A stretch of DNA of 34,251 nucleotides from a bacterium (GTDB lineage Bacteria > Patescibacteriota > Microgenomatia > UBA1406 > GWC2-37-13). The position numbers and the translations under genes were made by a program. The DNA lies in assembly GCA_029573715.1 (NCBI GenBank), contig JAKQDR010000076.1, positions 1-34,251 on the forward strand, in the 5' to 3' direction. Below the pieces are notes generated by a model. That model saw only the letters and a list, made by a program, of their open reading frames with translations, made no database searches and had not been told where the DNA came from. Below are positions 1-6,412 of the stretch, in pieces. The stretch's first letter is position 1, and every line of letters starts with the position of its first letter.

Positions 1-279
1 GCTGTAGCCAAAACAATTTTGGATAGTACATTTGGAAAGAATTTTTCCGATGCCGTGAACAAGGCAATGAATGAAGTTCTCAACGGATATAGAAGTCCAG
101 TAAGTGAAATTTGCCAGAGTGCTGTAAGGGATTATGTAAAGACGGTTTTGTCTAGCGATGAATATAAGGAAAGGTTAAAGCAATTGATTGCGAAACACCT
201 GACTCAGGAATATGTCGACAAAGTTATGGGGCGAGCACTCTCTAGGGCTATTGAAGAATTAAAAGAAGAGCGTTACTAA
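1..279 (+). CDS. Hypothetical phage protein, 5'-truncated by window edge
   Basis: The frame is open from base 1 (Ala-Val-Ala-Lys) with no stop before the TAA at 277-279, so the gene most likely starts outside the window and only its last 92 codons are visible. An in-frame TTG at 19 is the first formal start codon, but it has no convincing Shine-Dalgarno, so I treat the gene as partial. The visible part is rich in charged residues and looks mostly helical, with no membrane segment and no motif I recognise. The next gene starts on the base after the stop codon, so it is the first visible member of the early + strand operon. Function unknown. Confidence 0.65.
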   Translation, partial: AVAKTILDSTFGKNFSDAVNKAMNEVLNGYRSPVSEICQSAVRDYVKTVLSSDEYKERLKQLIAKHLTQEYVDKVMGRALSRAIEELKEERY

Positions 280-747
280 ATGACCAAGATTAAGACCTCA
301 CGAGAAATTGCAGAGATGCTCGTGTCTAGGTACTTGCAAGCAAACTCTGTCGCCTCAGTCGGAGGCATCACCGCCACGCTTAACAATTGGGTTTCACAAA
401 TCAAAGCACAAGTTCTCCGCGAAGAAGCAGCCTCCCAACTCGTGAGCGAGGAGGAGCTGTGTAGGCTCGCTGGGATATGGGGCAGCACTCGTATCGATGG
501 TAATCCTGGGCTCAATGGCGCACCACATGAATTTAACTATGACCAAGACGCCGAACATGGTTATAAGGCTGGCTTTCGCAAAGCCTGCGAGATGAGAGCC
601 ACAGTGGACATCAAGGCTAGGTGGCCGAGTGAGGACGAGTGTGAAAGGGCTCGTTGGCATGAGCTGGCAAAGATTGTTTCAGGTGACCCTTATGGCAACT
701 CGTGGACTGCCTGCTTTCACTGGATCAAAGAAAGGCTGGGCGTGTAA
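280..747 (+). CDS. Hypothetical early phage protein, 155 aa
   Basis: The ATG at 280 follows the upstream stop directly, with a purine-rich stretch (AAGAAGAG, 262-269) as a likely ribosome site. The N-terminal half (residues 5-60) looks helical. The middle (about 65-95) is Gly/Asn-rich with a charged segment, and the C-terminus carries several Trp residues and ends in a short helix (WIKERLGV). No signal peptide, membrane helix or catalytic motif is visible. The TAA at 745-747 abuts the GTG start of the methyltransferase-like gene, so the two are probably translationally coupled. I do not recognise the family. Early position and neighbours suggest a role in takeover or DNA metabolism, but this is only context. 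Confidence 0.7.
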   Translation: MTKIKTSREIAEMLVSRYLQANSVASVGGITATLNNWVSQIKAQVLREEAASQLVSEEELCRLAGIWGSTRIDGNPGLNGAPHEFNYDQDAEHGYKAGFRKACEMRATVDIKARWPSEDECERARWHELAKIVSGDPYGNSWTACFHWIKERLGV

Positions 748-1200
748 GTGAAAATACTAGACCTTAGTGCCGGCAACAGGGCTATTTGGTTTAACAAGAA
801 ACACCCATTAGCTATGTTTGTAGACATACGTGCTGAGGTGAATCCTACCATTGTGGCCGACTCCACCAAGCTGCCTGAGAGTGTTGGATCCGGCTATGAC
901 TTAGTTGTTTGGGACCCCCCGCACATGTGTTGCGGGCCAAAATCAAATATGGCTAAGTCTTATGGCTATCATAAAACTGGTGAGATTCTTTCCATTGTTG
1001 AAGGCACCGGCCGCGAGGCCCATCGAGTCACCAAGCCCAATGCCCTCATGGCTTTGAAATGGAACGACCACGACATTCGATTGCAGCGTATCTTTGATTT
1101 GCTTCCGCATTGGGAGCCTTTGTTTGGGCATTTAGTAAAAAAGGGTGGGTCGATCGGAGCATCACATACATTTTGGGCGATGTTGAGGAGATTAGAATGA
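748..1200 (+). CDS. Small SAM-dependent methyltransferase-like protein
   Basis: A 150-aa protein starting at a GTG that abuts the previous stop. Residues 3-11 (ILDLSAGNR) resemble motif I, the SAM-binding loop of class I methyltransferases. D26 lies where the acidic end of strand 2 is expected. D56-P-P-H59, after a hydrophobic strand (LVVW), matches the catalytic (D/N)PP(Y/F/W/H) motif IV of amino-methylating DNA methyltransferases. A later LKWND (103-107) fits a following strand. At 150 aa it is at the small end for such enzymes and has no obvious target-recognition domain. No restriction enzyme gene is adjacent, so a solo enzyme that modifies phage DNA is the simplest reading. The substrate (DNA base or other) is inferred, not shown. 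Confidence 0.65.
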   Translation: MKILDLSAGNRAIWFNKKHPLAMFVDIRAEVNPTIVADSTKLPESVGSGYDLVVWDPPHMCCGPKSNMAKSYGYHKTGEILSIVEGTGREAHRVTKPNALMALKWNDHDIRLQRIFDLLPHWEPLFGHLVKKGGSIGASHTFWAMLRRLE

Positions 1201-1493
1201 CTCTTCCAAATACCGACCTGCGCACGTTAATTGAACTGGCAGAAAAAGCCTTTATTGAGAAACATTGTACTATAGACATGCCTGTGGGTGAGGACGAGGC
1301 AGTTTTTTATCAGGCAGCCAACCCCACCACAGTCAAAGCGCTGTGCGAAGAGCTGCTCGCTCGCAGAGAGGTGCAGAAGCATTTAAAGGAATGGGTAGAA
1401 AAGATTAACGCAGATTTGCAAGAGATAGATAAGCACGACTTTAGTGACTACGGTTCTAGTGGAATGCCTGCGAAGAACGAGGAGGGAAAATGA
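1197..1493 (+). CDS. Hypothetical phage protein, 98 aa
   Basis: The start at 1197 is chosen because it forms an ATGA overlap with the methyltransferase stop and has a strong Shine-Dalgarno (GAGGAG, 1185-1190) at good spacing. The frame is open further upstream, but that would overprint the methyltransferase gene. The protein is acidic and helical (LIELAEKAFIEKH near the N-terminus, then a Glu/Lys-rich segment around residues 50-80) and ends in a flexible Ser/Gly/Lys tail. The pattern resembles small phage proteins of unknown function that carry a C-terminal coiled coil. No catalytic motif is seen. It is coupled downstream to the lipoprotein gene by another ATGA overlap. Confidence 0.7.
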   Translation: MTLPNTDLRTLIELAEKAFIEKHCTIDMPVGEDEAVFYQAANPTTVKALCEELLARREVQKHLKEWVEKINADLQEIDKHDFSDYGSSGMPAKNEEGK

Positions 1494-1786
1494 AATACAT
1501 TACTTTATTTTTATTCATGTTGTCGGCATGCAAGGAAGGGGTCGTTGAGGCTCCTCGCGTATATTCCGATATTCAATTAAAGGCGATTCAGACCCTTCCA
1601 GTTATTGAGCAGGCTTACATGGACGATTGTTTTTTGAAGACGGGTGTCTATAGCAGTTTTCAATATTGTTTGGATAAAATGCGCAATAGCCTATGCCCAC
1701 AACCACAGAGTGGTAGCTCTGTCGGGAGTACGGCGGTCGGCACGGCTGTTGGGATTGGTGCCGCTAAACTTTTATTTGGTAAGTAA
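1490..1786 (+). CDS. Early-region lipoprotein
   Basis: A 98-aa protein whose ATG overlaps the previous stop (ATGA) behind a GAGGAGGG ribosome site (1478-1485). Residues 1-13 form a short hydrophobic signal sequence after Lys2, ending in the lipobox L-S-A-C with Cys14 as the predicted lipidation site. The signal is shorter than average. Lys at the +2 position would not retain the protein in the inner membrane under the E. coli rule. The mature part has three further cysteines (C47, C59, C68) and a Gly/Ala/Ser/Val-rich C-terminus that could insert into or lie along a membrane. Candidates are an envelope lipoprotein that blocks superinfection, as in T5 or phi80, or a spanin component. Its place in the early arm favours the first, by inference only. 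Confidence 0.65.
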   Translation: MKYITLFLFMLSACKEGVVEAPRVYSDIQLKAIQTLPVIEQAYMDDCFLKTGVYSSFQYCLDKMRNSLCPQPQSGSSVGSTAVGTAVGIGAAKLLFGK

Positions 1787-1821
1787 CGGCACTGTTAAAA
1801 TTTGCGGCGGGGAAAAATAAA

Positions 1822-1944
1822 ATGGAAACCAAGGTAGAGTCTAAAGAAAAAGAAAAGCCAAAGCCTGTCCCACCTAAGAAAAAGCGCACTGTAGATGTTT
1901 CACTTTATAGCAAGGCGCAGCTCGCCAAAAGGCGCCGCGAGTAG
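1822..1944 (+). CDS. Small very basic protein, 40 aa
   Basis: A 40-codon frame from ATG 1822 to TAG 1942-1944, with GGCGGGGA (1804-1812) upstream as a plausible ribosome site. The product is a run of alternating Lys/Glu, then Pro/Lys (KPKPVPPKKKR) and ends in a basic tail (AKRRRE). It fills what would otherwise be a gap of about 200 bp in a compact operon. Its composition suggests a disordered nucleic-acid- or protein-binding peptide. There are no homology features to support a function. Coding status rests on the ribosome site, the operon context and lack of overlap with other genes. Confidence 0.45.
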   Translation: METKVESKEKEKPKPVPPKKKRTVDVSLYSKAQLAKRRRE

Positions 1945-1973
1945 CAAGAATTTTTGCTTGCACATTTGCTAAC

Positions 1974-1998
1974 CCACAAATAGTGTAAGCACTTGTGG
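1974..1998 (+). promoter_or_regulatory. Small hairpin ahead of the 2010 gene
   Basis: CCACAA (1974-1979) pairs with TTGTGG (1993-1998) and GTG (1983-1985) with CAC (1990-1992), leaving an ATA bulge and a TAAG loop. There is no U-tract after it, so it is not an intrinsic terminator. It covers the alternative GTG start at 1995 and ends 12 bases before the ATG at 2010, so it could affect translation of the next gene or be chance. Confidence 0.25.
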
Positions 1999-2009
1999 TG
2001 GACGGTGAA

Positions 2010-2240
2010 ATGGTTTTAGACAAAGATAAACCCCTTAAACTCGTGGCTCTCGTGCATCCGCAGTACACGCATAAGTTAGACTCCACCACGCTAGAGTACG
2101 TTTTTTTGACGCCCACAGAATTCTTAAAGCTGAAGGCCATGATGTCGCCTAAGTCGAGCGAGGAAAGATTCTGGAATCGCTCAGGCCCCATGATTGTAGA
2201 TGAGAGCATATTGCCTTTAATAAAAAACAAAAGGTGGTAG
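2010..2240 (+). CDS. Hypothetical phage protein, 76 aa
   Basis: The frame is open from a GTG at 1995, but that codon lies in a small hairpin without a ribosome site. The ATG at 2010 has GGTGG (1997-2001) upstream, so I place the start there. The protein begins with a Lys/Asp-rich stretch, has predicted beta strands (LKLVALVHPQY and LEYVFLTPTEF), and ends with a helical region and a basic tail. It may be a small one-domain fold. The Val/Leu strand pattern and the phrase 'FLTPTEFLKLK' look like a phage host-interaction or DNA-metabolism protein, but I recognise no family. Function unknown. Confidence 0.6.
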   Translation: MVLDKDKPLKLVALVHPQYTHKLDSTTLEYVFLTPTEFLKLKAMMSPKSSEERFWNRSGPMIVDESILPLIKNKRW

Positions 2241-2259
2241 GCTAATCTTTGGAGGTTTT

Positions 2260-2406
2260 ATGCCGCTAAGAAAAGGCGCATCCCGAAAGACATTCGAGCA
2301 CAACCTAGAAAAATTGAAGGCCGAAGGGAAACCCATCAAGCAGGCCCTTGCAATTTCCTACAAGGTGAAGCGCGAAGCACAAAAGAAAAAGTATGGGGTG
2401 AAATAA
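2260..2406 (+). CDS. Small basic phage protein, DUF6496-like motif, 48 aa
   Basis: ATG at 2260 lies 4 bases after a perfect GGAGG (2251-2255). The frame ends at TAA 2404-2406, whose last base is the first base of the next ATG (TAATG). The sequence follows the pattern of a very common short phage protein family: an N-terminal Pro-Leu-x-Lys-Gly-x-Ser, then 'N-x-x-K-L-x-x-E-G-K-P-x-K-Q-A-x-A-I' (N15 to I32), then a basic tail. I recall such proteins annotated as DUF6496 or as unknown phage proteins. The name is from memory and needs a profile search. Function unknown. The strong ribosome site and coupling make it a confident real gene despite its size. Confidence 0.7.
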   Translation: MPLRKGASRKTFEHNLEKLKAEGKPIKQALAISYKVKREAQKKKYGVK

Positions 2407-2636
2407 TGGAACTTCGAGAAATGCTAGCAATTGCTGATTGTGCAGAGTGTGACGACACGGGTCTAATACTTGTAGATTTTGCGCGACTTCTACCCTGCCC
2501 CTATTGCCAAGTTATGACGGTTGATGCTGTAACTGAGTGGGATGATTTTAGAGGGGAGTCAAAGAGAGTTTCCAGTTACATTCAAAGTGAAGCCTTGGGC
2601 GCATCAGCTCGAGGCTTTAAGGCGAAGCAAAGATAA
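2406..2636 (+). CDS. Zn-ribbon-like small protein
   Basis: A 76-aa protein whose ATG overlaps the previous stop by one base. C12-A-E-C15 and C31-P-Y-C34 form two CxxC knuckles separated by 15 residues, the spacing of a zinc ribbon or rubredoxin-like knuckle. The last 32 codons overlap the start of the helicase gene in another frame. That part is Arg/Lys/Ser-rich and may be unconstrained tail. Zinc binding is inferred from the cysteines. The position ahead of the helicase suggests a small DNA-binding or replication accessory protein. Confidence 0.65.
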   Translation: MELREMLAIADCAECDDTGLILVDFARLLPCPYCQVMTVDAVTEWDDFRGESKRVSSYIQSEALGASARGFKAKQR

Positions 2637-3999
2637 AGCGGCTTTTGCATACTTTTTTGATCCTGGTACTGGGAAAACACTCACTGCTATAAATAGACTT
2701 AGAATTGCCTTCAACACAGAGAAAAAAATTCTTCCTACACTTGTTATTACTCCGCCGATTACATTAGAGAACTGGAAGCGTGAATGGCTCATGCATTCGA
2801 ACATTCCGCCCGAGAAAATAATAGTTGTGACGGGCCAGAAAAGCCAGAGGGTTTTAAGGCTTATGCAGTTAGAAAAGGACCCCAACTGCATCGTGCTTAT
2901 AAATTATGAGGCCATACTGTCGCCTGATATTTTCAGATCGCTCCTTATATGGTCTCCGAAGTGTCTCATCTTGGATGAATCGCACAAGGTTAAAAATCCA
3001 AGTTCGAAGCGCGCTAAACGAGTCGAGACACTTTCGGTCCTGGCAGAGTACAAGTTTCTTCTTAGTGGGTCGCCAATTTTAAATTCGCTCATGGATTTAT
3101 TTTCACAATTTAGGATTATGGCTCCCGAAGTATTTGGGCGCAATTTTTTTGCTTTTAGGAATAGATTTTTCTTCGACAAAAATCGCAACATGCACCGATC
3201 AAAATATTATCCGGATTGGTGCCTAAAGGAAAAAAGTTATAGTGAAATTCAAAATATTATAGATCCGCATGTGATGCGCGTTAAAAAGGAAGATTGCCTA
3301 GACTTGCCTCCACTTATTCGAAAAAAGATTTTTGTTCCGCTTAGCCCCGACCAACAAGCAGCTTACAATGAGATGAAAAAAGATTTCATCACATTCATAA
3401 AAGATAGGGCCTGCTTGGCGGAACTTGCTATAACAAAAGCACTTAGGCTTCAGCAAATTGTTTCGGGATTTGTCACCGTGGAGCTTGGAGGCGGTGAGCG
3501 GGAAGCGGCTGACTTTAAAGAAAACCCTCGGGCCGCAGCGCTTCAAGAGCTTTTGGAAGAAATTACGCCTTCCAATAAGGTGATAATTTGGGCTGTTTTT
3601 AGGCGCAATTATGCGCAGATAAAAGAAGTGCTAGCAAAATTAAAGTTAGATTATGTGGAGGTTCATGGTGATGTTTCGTCAATGGATAAGCAGGCTGCGG
3701 TTGATAAATTTTCAACGGACCCGACCTGTAAGGTACTTCTTGGACATCCTGGTAGTGGCGGTATTGGTATTAATTTGGTCAGCGCTTCTTACAGTATCTT
3801 TTACTCGCGCAATTTTTCGCTCGAAAATGATTTGCAAGCAGAAGCCCGGAACTATCGCGGCGGGTCACAGATCCATGATAAAATTACGCGCATTGATTTA
3901 GTTAGTCCTGGCACAATCGACGAAGAGGTTTTAAAAGCATTAGAGGCAAAAGTAAAAATTGGTGAAAATGTTTTGAAGGAATGGGCTGAGAGTATATGA
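2542..3999 (+). CDS. SNF2-family DNA helicase/ATPase
   Basis: A 485-aa superfamily 2 helicase. The entry motif is PWAHQLEAL (18-26). The Walker A is D40-PGTGKT46. Motif Ia lies in LVITPP (67-72) and the Walker B is the DESH box (145-148) in CLILDESHKVKNP. Motif III is SGSP (175-178), in place of the more usual TGTP. In the C-terminal half, motif V is GHPGSGGIGINL (401-412) and motif VI is Q432-A-E-A-R-x-x-R439-G-G-S-Q, close to the SNF2 consensus QAxxRxxRxGQ. The length fits compact phage SNF2 helicases that lack extra domains. These are thought to remodel or unwind DNA during replication or recombination. The first 95 bases overlap the Zn-ribbon gene. The in-frame ATG at 2542 is the only good start before the motif. 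The stop overlaps the next ATG (ATGA). Confidence 0.9.
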   Translation: MILEGSQREFPVTFKVKPWAHQLEALRRSKDKAAFAYFFDPGTGKTLTAINRLRIAFNTEKKILPTLVITPPITLENWKREWLMHSNIPPEKIIVVTGQKSQRVLRLMQLEKDPNCIVLINYEAILSPDIFRSLLIWSPKCLILDESHKVKNPSSKRAKRVETLSVLAEYKFLLSGSPILNSLMDLFSQFRIMAPEVFGRNFFAFRNRFFFDKNRNMHRSKYYPDWCLKEKSYSEIQNIIDPHVMRVKKEDCLDLPPLIRKKIFVPLSPDQQAAYNEMKKDFITFIKDRACLAELAITKALRLQQIVSGFVTVELGGGEREAADFKENPRAAALQELLEEITPSNKVIIWAVFRRNYAQIKEVLAKLKLDYVEVHGDVSSMDKQAAVDKFSTDPTCKVLLGHPGSGGIGINLVSASYSIFYSRNFSLENDLQAEARNYRGGSQIHDKITRIDLVSPGTIDEEVLKALEAKVKIGENVLKEWAESI

Positions 4000-5042
4000 A
4001 AGTAATTTTTGTGCGTTGGATGTTATTCTTTATTGTGGGACTTCCTATGCAAGCGCTTACGATGCTTCTTTATCCGTTTTTTTATCTTTATTGGGCAATA
4101 AAGGTACTGCCTGAAATTAAGAAGTACGCGCTTAAAACAAATGAGCACACAGACTACCCGGACAATCCCGCATATTCTAGAATTAGGGATTTGTATTTCC
4201 ATGACAATGACGACACACACAATGCGCTGACACATTACCCGCTCTTTCACATGCACCCAGAGCTTGGCCAAAAGGGATTAGAGCTTTTAGTGTCACCTGA
4301 TGGGGCCTTTATTCGCCGCTACATGGCCGGAGTTTCAGAGGGAAGTAAAACCTCTGGTGATTGTGTTGTGGCATGGTGCTTTGCTTACTCACTTTTGCCG
4401 CCAGTTTTTCGCCCAAGGAAAGCCTTGCGTAGGGCTGCTTGGCACTATCTGAGAAACCTTGGAACAAAATCAATAAACGGGAGTGTACAGGGCTGGGTCT
4501 CAGCTCGCTGTAATAATCTAGGTGTGAACTACTGTCCCGACGGGTGGAAGGGTATAGGGCAGCCATGCACAGGCCCGCAGTTTTACACCACGAGTGCGCT
4601 ACTAGCACTTGCCTACAGAGAGAACATTTTCTGGAAAGCAGTCTTTTGGCTGCACTGGCTAGTTTTTGGAGGCTGGTACTGGGCAATTTCGCCTATGATT
4701 TTTCCGAAGTTTAATAAATTGGGCTATGTCCGAGACATCACGATGAGAGCCCTCTGGGTGCACCAAACTGTTTTTGGTCCCAAGTGGTGGGTTATGAATC
4801 CAATAGAAAAAATAGCAATCGACATGGCAGAGTACGAGAACGCGCTCTTCTTTGCGCAGCTTGGACTTAGTACGCGTGTGCCGCTTCCTAAATATGCAAA
4901 CTCTTGGTTTTCTCAGAATATCTCGGCATCGAGCGGCGGCGGCGATTCTATTAATGTTTGGACTGCACCAACAATTTCCTACATCAGACAAGAGGCCCAA
5001 CGCCTAGGAGTAAAATATGAATCTAGATATAGAATGGTCTAA
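3996..5042 (+). CDS. Membrane protein in the replication operon
   Basis: A 348-aa protein coupled to the helicase by an ATGA overlap. Residues 5-36 are a strongly hydrophobic N-terminal segment, enough for one or two membrane helices, ending in a Lys-rich stretch. A second aromatic hydrophobic block lies at about 210-240 (rich in Phe, Trp, Leu). Between them is a soluble region with many His and Asp residues around 48-85 (including HDNDDTHN and FHMHPEL) that could bind metal. There are also cysteines around 118-123 and 173-195. The C-terminus ends in a basic segment. I recognise no family. A bitopic or hairpin membrane protein translated together with the helicase could anchor replication to the envelope, by inference. 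Confidence 0.7.
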   Translation: MKVIFVRWMLFFIVGLPMQALTMLLYPFFYLYWAIKVLPEIKKYALKTNEHTDYPDNPAYSRIRDLYFHDNDDTHNALTHYPLFHMHPELGQKGLELLVSPDGAFIRRYMAGVSEGSKTSGDCVVAWCFAYSLLPPVFRPRKALRRAAWHYLRNLGTKSINGSVQGWVSARCNNLGVNYCPDGWKGIGQPCTGPQFYTTSALLALAYRENIFWKAVFWLHWLVFGGWYWAISPMIFPKFNKLGYVRDITMRALWVHQTVFGPKWWVMNPIEKIAIDMAEYENALFFAQLGLSTRVPLPKYANSWFSQNISASSGGGDSINVWTAPTISYIRQEAQRLGVKYESRYRMV

Positions 5043-5481
5043 ACAAGAAAAACCAAGTGAAGTGACGGTAGCGGAGTTAAAAACTCTTTGTGATTCGCTT
5101 TACAAAATGCGTGGGGAAATAGATATTTTAGAAGATACTGTCTCGCTCAAAAAGTCAGAATACAAACTAACAGAGGCCAAAGTACTAGAGTACTTAGAGC
5201 AATATGGTTTGAGTAATTTCGAATGCGAGCTTGGAAAAATATCAGTTGGGAAAAGATTTTCTGTTCGCCAGCCAGCAACGCCGGAAGCGAAGGAAGCTTT
5301 TTTCAATTATTTGCGTTCCAAGGGGGACTTTGAAAACCTTGTATCTGTAAATTCTAAAACCCTTGGGTCCTACGTGCGGGGTGAAATTGAGACGGCTGAG
5401 GCTAAAGGGGAAATTGGTTGGATTCCACCTGGGCTCGAAGCGCCAGAGCGAGTACCATACCTTTCGCTGCGGAAAAAATAA
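5017..5481 (+). CDS. Conserved phage replication-module protein with coiled coil
   Basis: A 154-aa protein starting inside the 3' end of the membrane-protein gene behind TAGGAG (5005-5010). Residues 15-62 form a helical heptad-type region (LKTLCDSLYKMRGEIDILED and onward). A compact C-terminal domain follows, with the pattern 'F-x-x-x-L-G-K-I-S-V', 'P-A-T-P-E-A-K-E-A-F-F-N-Y-L', then 'VNSKTLGSYV' and a final 'LSLRKK'. I recognise this arrangement from many phage genomes, where it sits directly before a candidate ssDNA-binding protein and is annotated as unknown. The location here is the same. A structural or accessory role in replication or recombination is likely, but the biochemical activity is not known to me. 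Confidence 0.75.
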   Translation: MNLDIEWSKQEKPSEVTVAELKTLCDSLYKMRGEIDILEDTVSLKKSEYKLTEAKVLEYLEQYGLSNFECELGKISVGKRFSVRQPATPEAKEAFFNYLRSKGDFENLVSVNSKTLGSYVRGEIETAEAKGEIGWIPPGLEAPERVPYLSLRKK

Positions 5482-5521
5482 TTTGCTTCATGAGAAGCAT
5501 GTAAAAAGGAGACAAAAGAAT

Positions 5522-6280
5522 ATGGCAAATAAGGAAGTAGCAAGGCGAGAAACAGATAGTGTGGCAATTTTGCCGGCGGATTTAGCTGGCGACTGGGGTA
5601 CTGAGTCAGTTGATTCAACTGATATAGTGATTCCAAAATTACTGCTCATGCACCCTACAAGCGAGTTAGTGCAAGGCGCCTCAGCGCAGGGCGGGGATTT
5701 AGTACGCTCTACGGATAATGTAAAATTGGGTGACAAAAACAAACCTGTAAAGCTTATACCATTCATGATGTTTAAAACTTGGGTTGAAAATAAATTTAAA
5801 GATGGCCAGTATCGCTGGGACCATGAGAGGCCTTACACGGCTGAAAATTCAAATGATGCTTGGGAGTATGAGTTAAATGGTGACAAGTGGAAAAGGCAGA
5901 AAGCACTAAATTTTTATGCTTTGCTTTTGCAAGATATTGCATCGTCTGACGGTTTCCCTCTACCTATAAAATTGCAATTTAAGAGCGCAAGTCTCAAAGC
6001 AGGGCGTGTGCTTGCAAATCACTTTGGTGTTTGTAAGATGATGAAAAAGCCGCCAGTAATAAAAATATTTAATATTGGGAGCGAGCTTGTGAAGGGTGAC
6101 AAAAACACCTATCAAGTATTTACTGTAGCGGTAGGTGAAAATTCAACAATTGAGCAAATGCAGGCTTGTAAATCATGGTATACAACAATTTCCGAAAGCA
6201 TTGGAAAAGTTAAAGACCACAATGTTAGTGACGCTGAGACTATTGCCGACGACGGCAAAGTTGATGTGGGCGACTACTAG
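5522..6280 (+). CDS. Candidate ssDNA-binding-like replication protein
   Basis: A 252-aa protein. The frame is open upstream, but ATG 5522 has the AAGGAG site (5506-5511) and avoids overlap with the previous gene. After a charged N-terminus comes a conserved core beginning 'DIVIPKLLLMHPTSELVQ' (about residues 34-51), then a Gly-rich segment (GASAQGGDLV) and several beta-rich blocks. The last residues are acidic (DDGKVDVGDY), as in many ssDNA-binding proteins whose acidic tail recruits partners. The DIVIPK-x-LLM core is widespread in phage proteins next to helicase, exonuclease and polymerase genes. The SSB role is an inference from the tail and context; no OB-fold can be proven by eye. Confidence 0.7.
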   Translation: MANKEVARRETDSVAILPADLAGDWGTESVDSTDIVIPKLLLMHPTSELVQGASAQGGDLVRSTDNVKLGDKNKPVKLIPFMMFKTWVENKFKDGQYRWDHERPYTAENSNDAWEYELNGDKWKRQKALNFYALLLQDIASSDGFPLPIKLQFKSASLKAGRVLANHFGVCKMMKKPPVIKIFNIGSELVKGDKNTYQVFTVAVGENSTIEQMQACKSWYTTISESIGKVKDHNVSDAETIADDGKVDVGDY

Positions 6281-6292
6281 GTTTTATTGTTT

Positions 6293-6395
6293 GCTACGGT
6301 AGTTTAGCGTCAAAACATAGAAAGTGACTCTGGGTCCGAACAACGCACCCTATTTCCTCTTTCTAGAGCTTGGTTCAATTCCAAGCCGTAGCACC
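6293..6395 (+). ncRNA. tRNA-like RNA element with oversized central domain
   Basis: GCTACGG (6293-6299) pairs perfectly with CCGTAGC (6386-6392), giving a 7-bp acceptor stem, followed by discriminator A6393 and CC. Bases T6300-A6301 match positions 8 and 9. The D arm is GTTT (6302-6305)/AAAC (6313-6316) with loop AGCGTCA. The T arm is CTTGG/CCAAG (6369-6373/6381-6385) with the canonical loop TTCAATT. Between position 26 (A6317) and the T stem are 51 nt instead of about 21-37. TAGAAAG (6318-6324) pairs with CTTTCTA (6359-6365), extending a helix. GGGT-C-CG (6332-6338) pairs with CG-C-ACCC (6344-6350), with one C-C mismatch, around an AACAA loop. No 7-nt anticodon loop with U33 is present. The element lies between the SSB-like and exonuclease genes. 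Confidence 0.7.
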
Positions 6396-6412
6396 TATGA
6401 AAAGGGGAAGAC

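Noticed and set aside
1958-1986. TTGCAC-N17-TAGTGT as an early promoter
   Set aside because: Only 3 of 6 bases match at each box, and the operon context does not require a start there.
6261-6290. TTGATG-N18-TATTGT as a promoter before the tRNA-like element
   Set aside because: Weak match at both boxes, and the start would fall inside the acceptor stem, so it would not make the full RNA.
6318-6368. A standard tRNA anticodon arm
   Set aside because: No 5-bp stem with a 7-nt loop containing U33 follows position 26; candidates such as TTC in 6353-6358 lack stem pairing.
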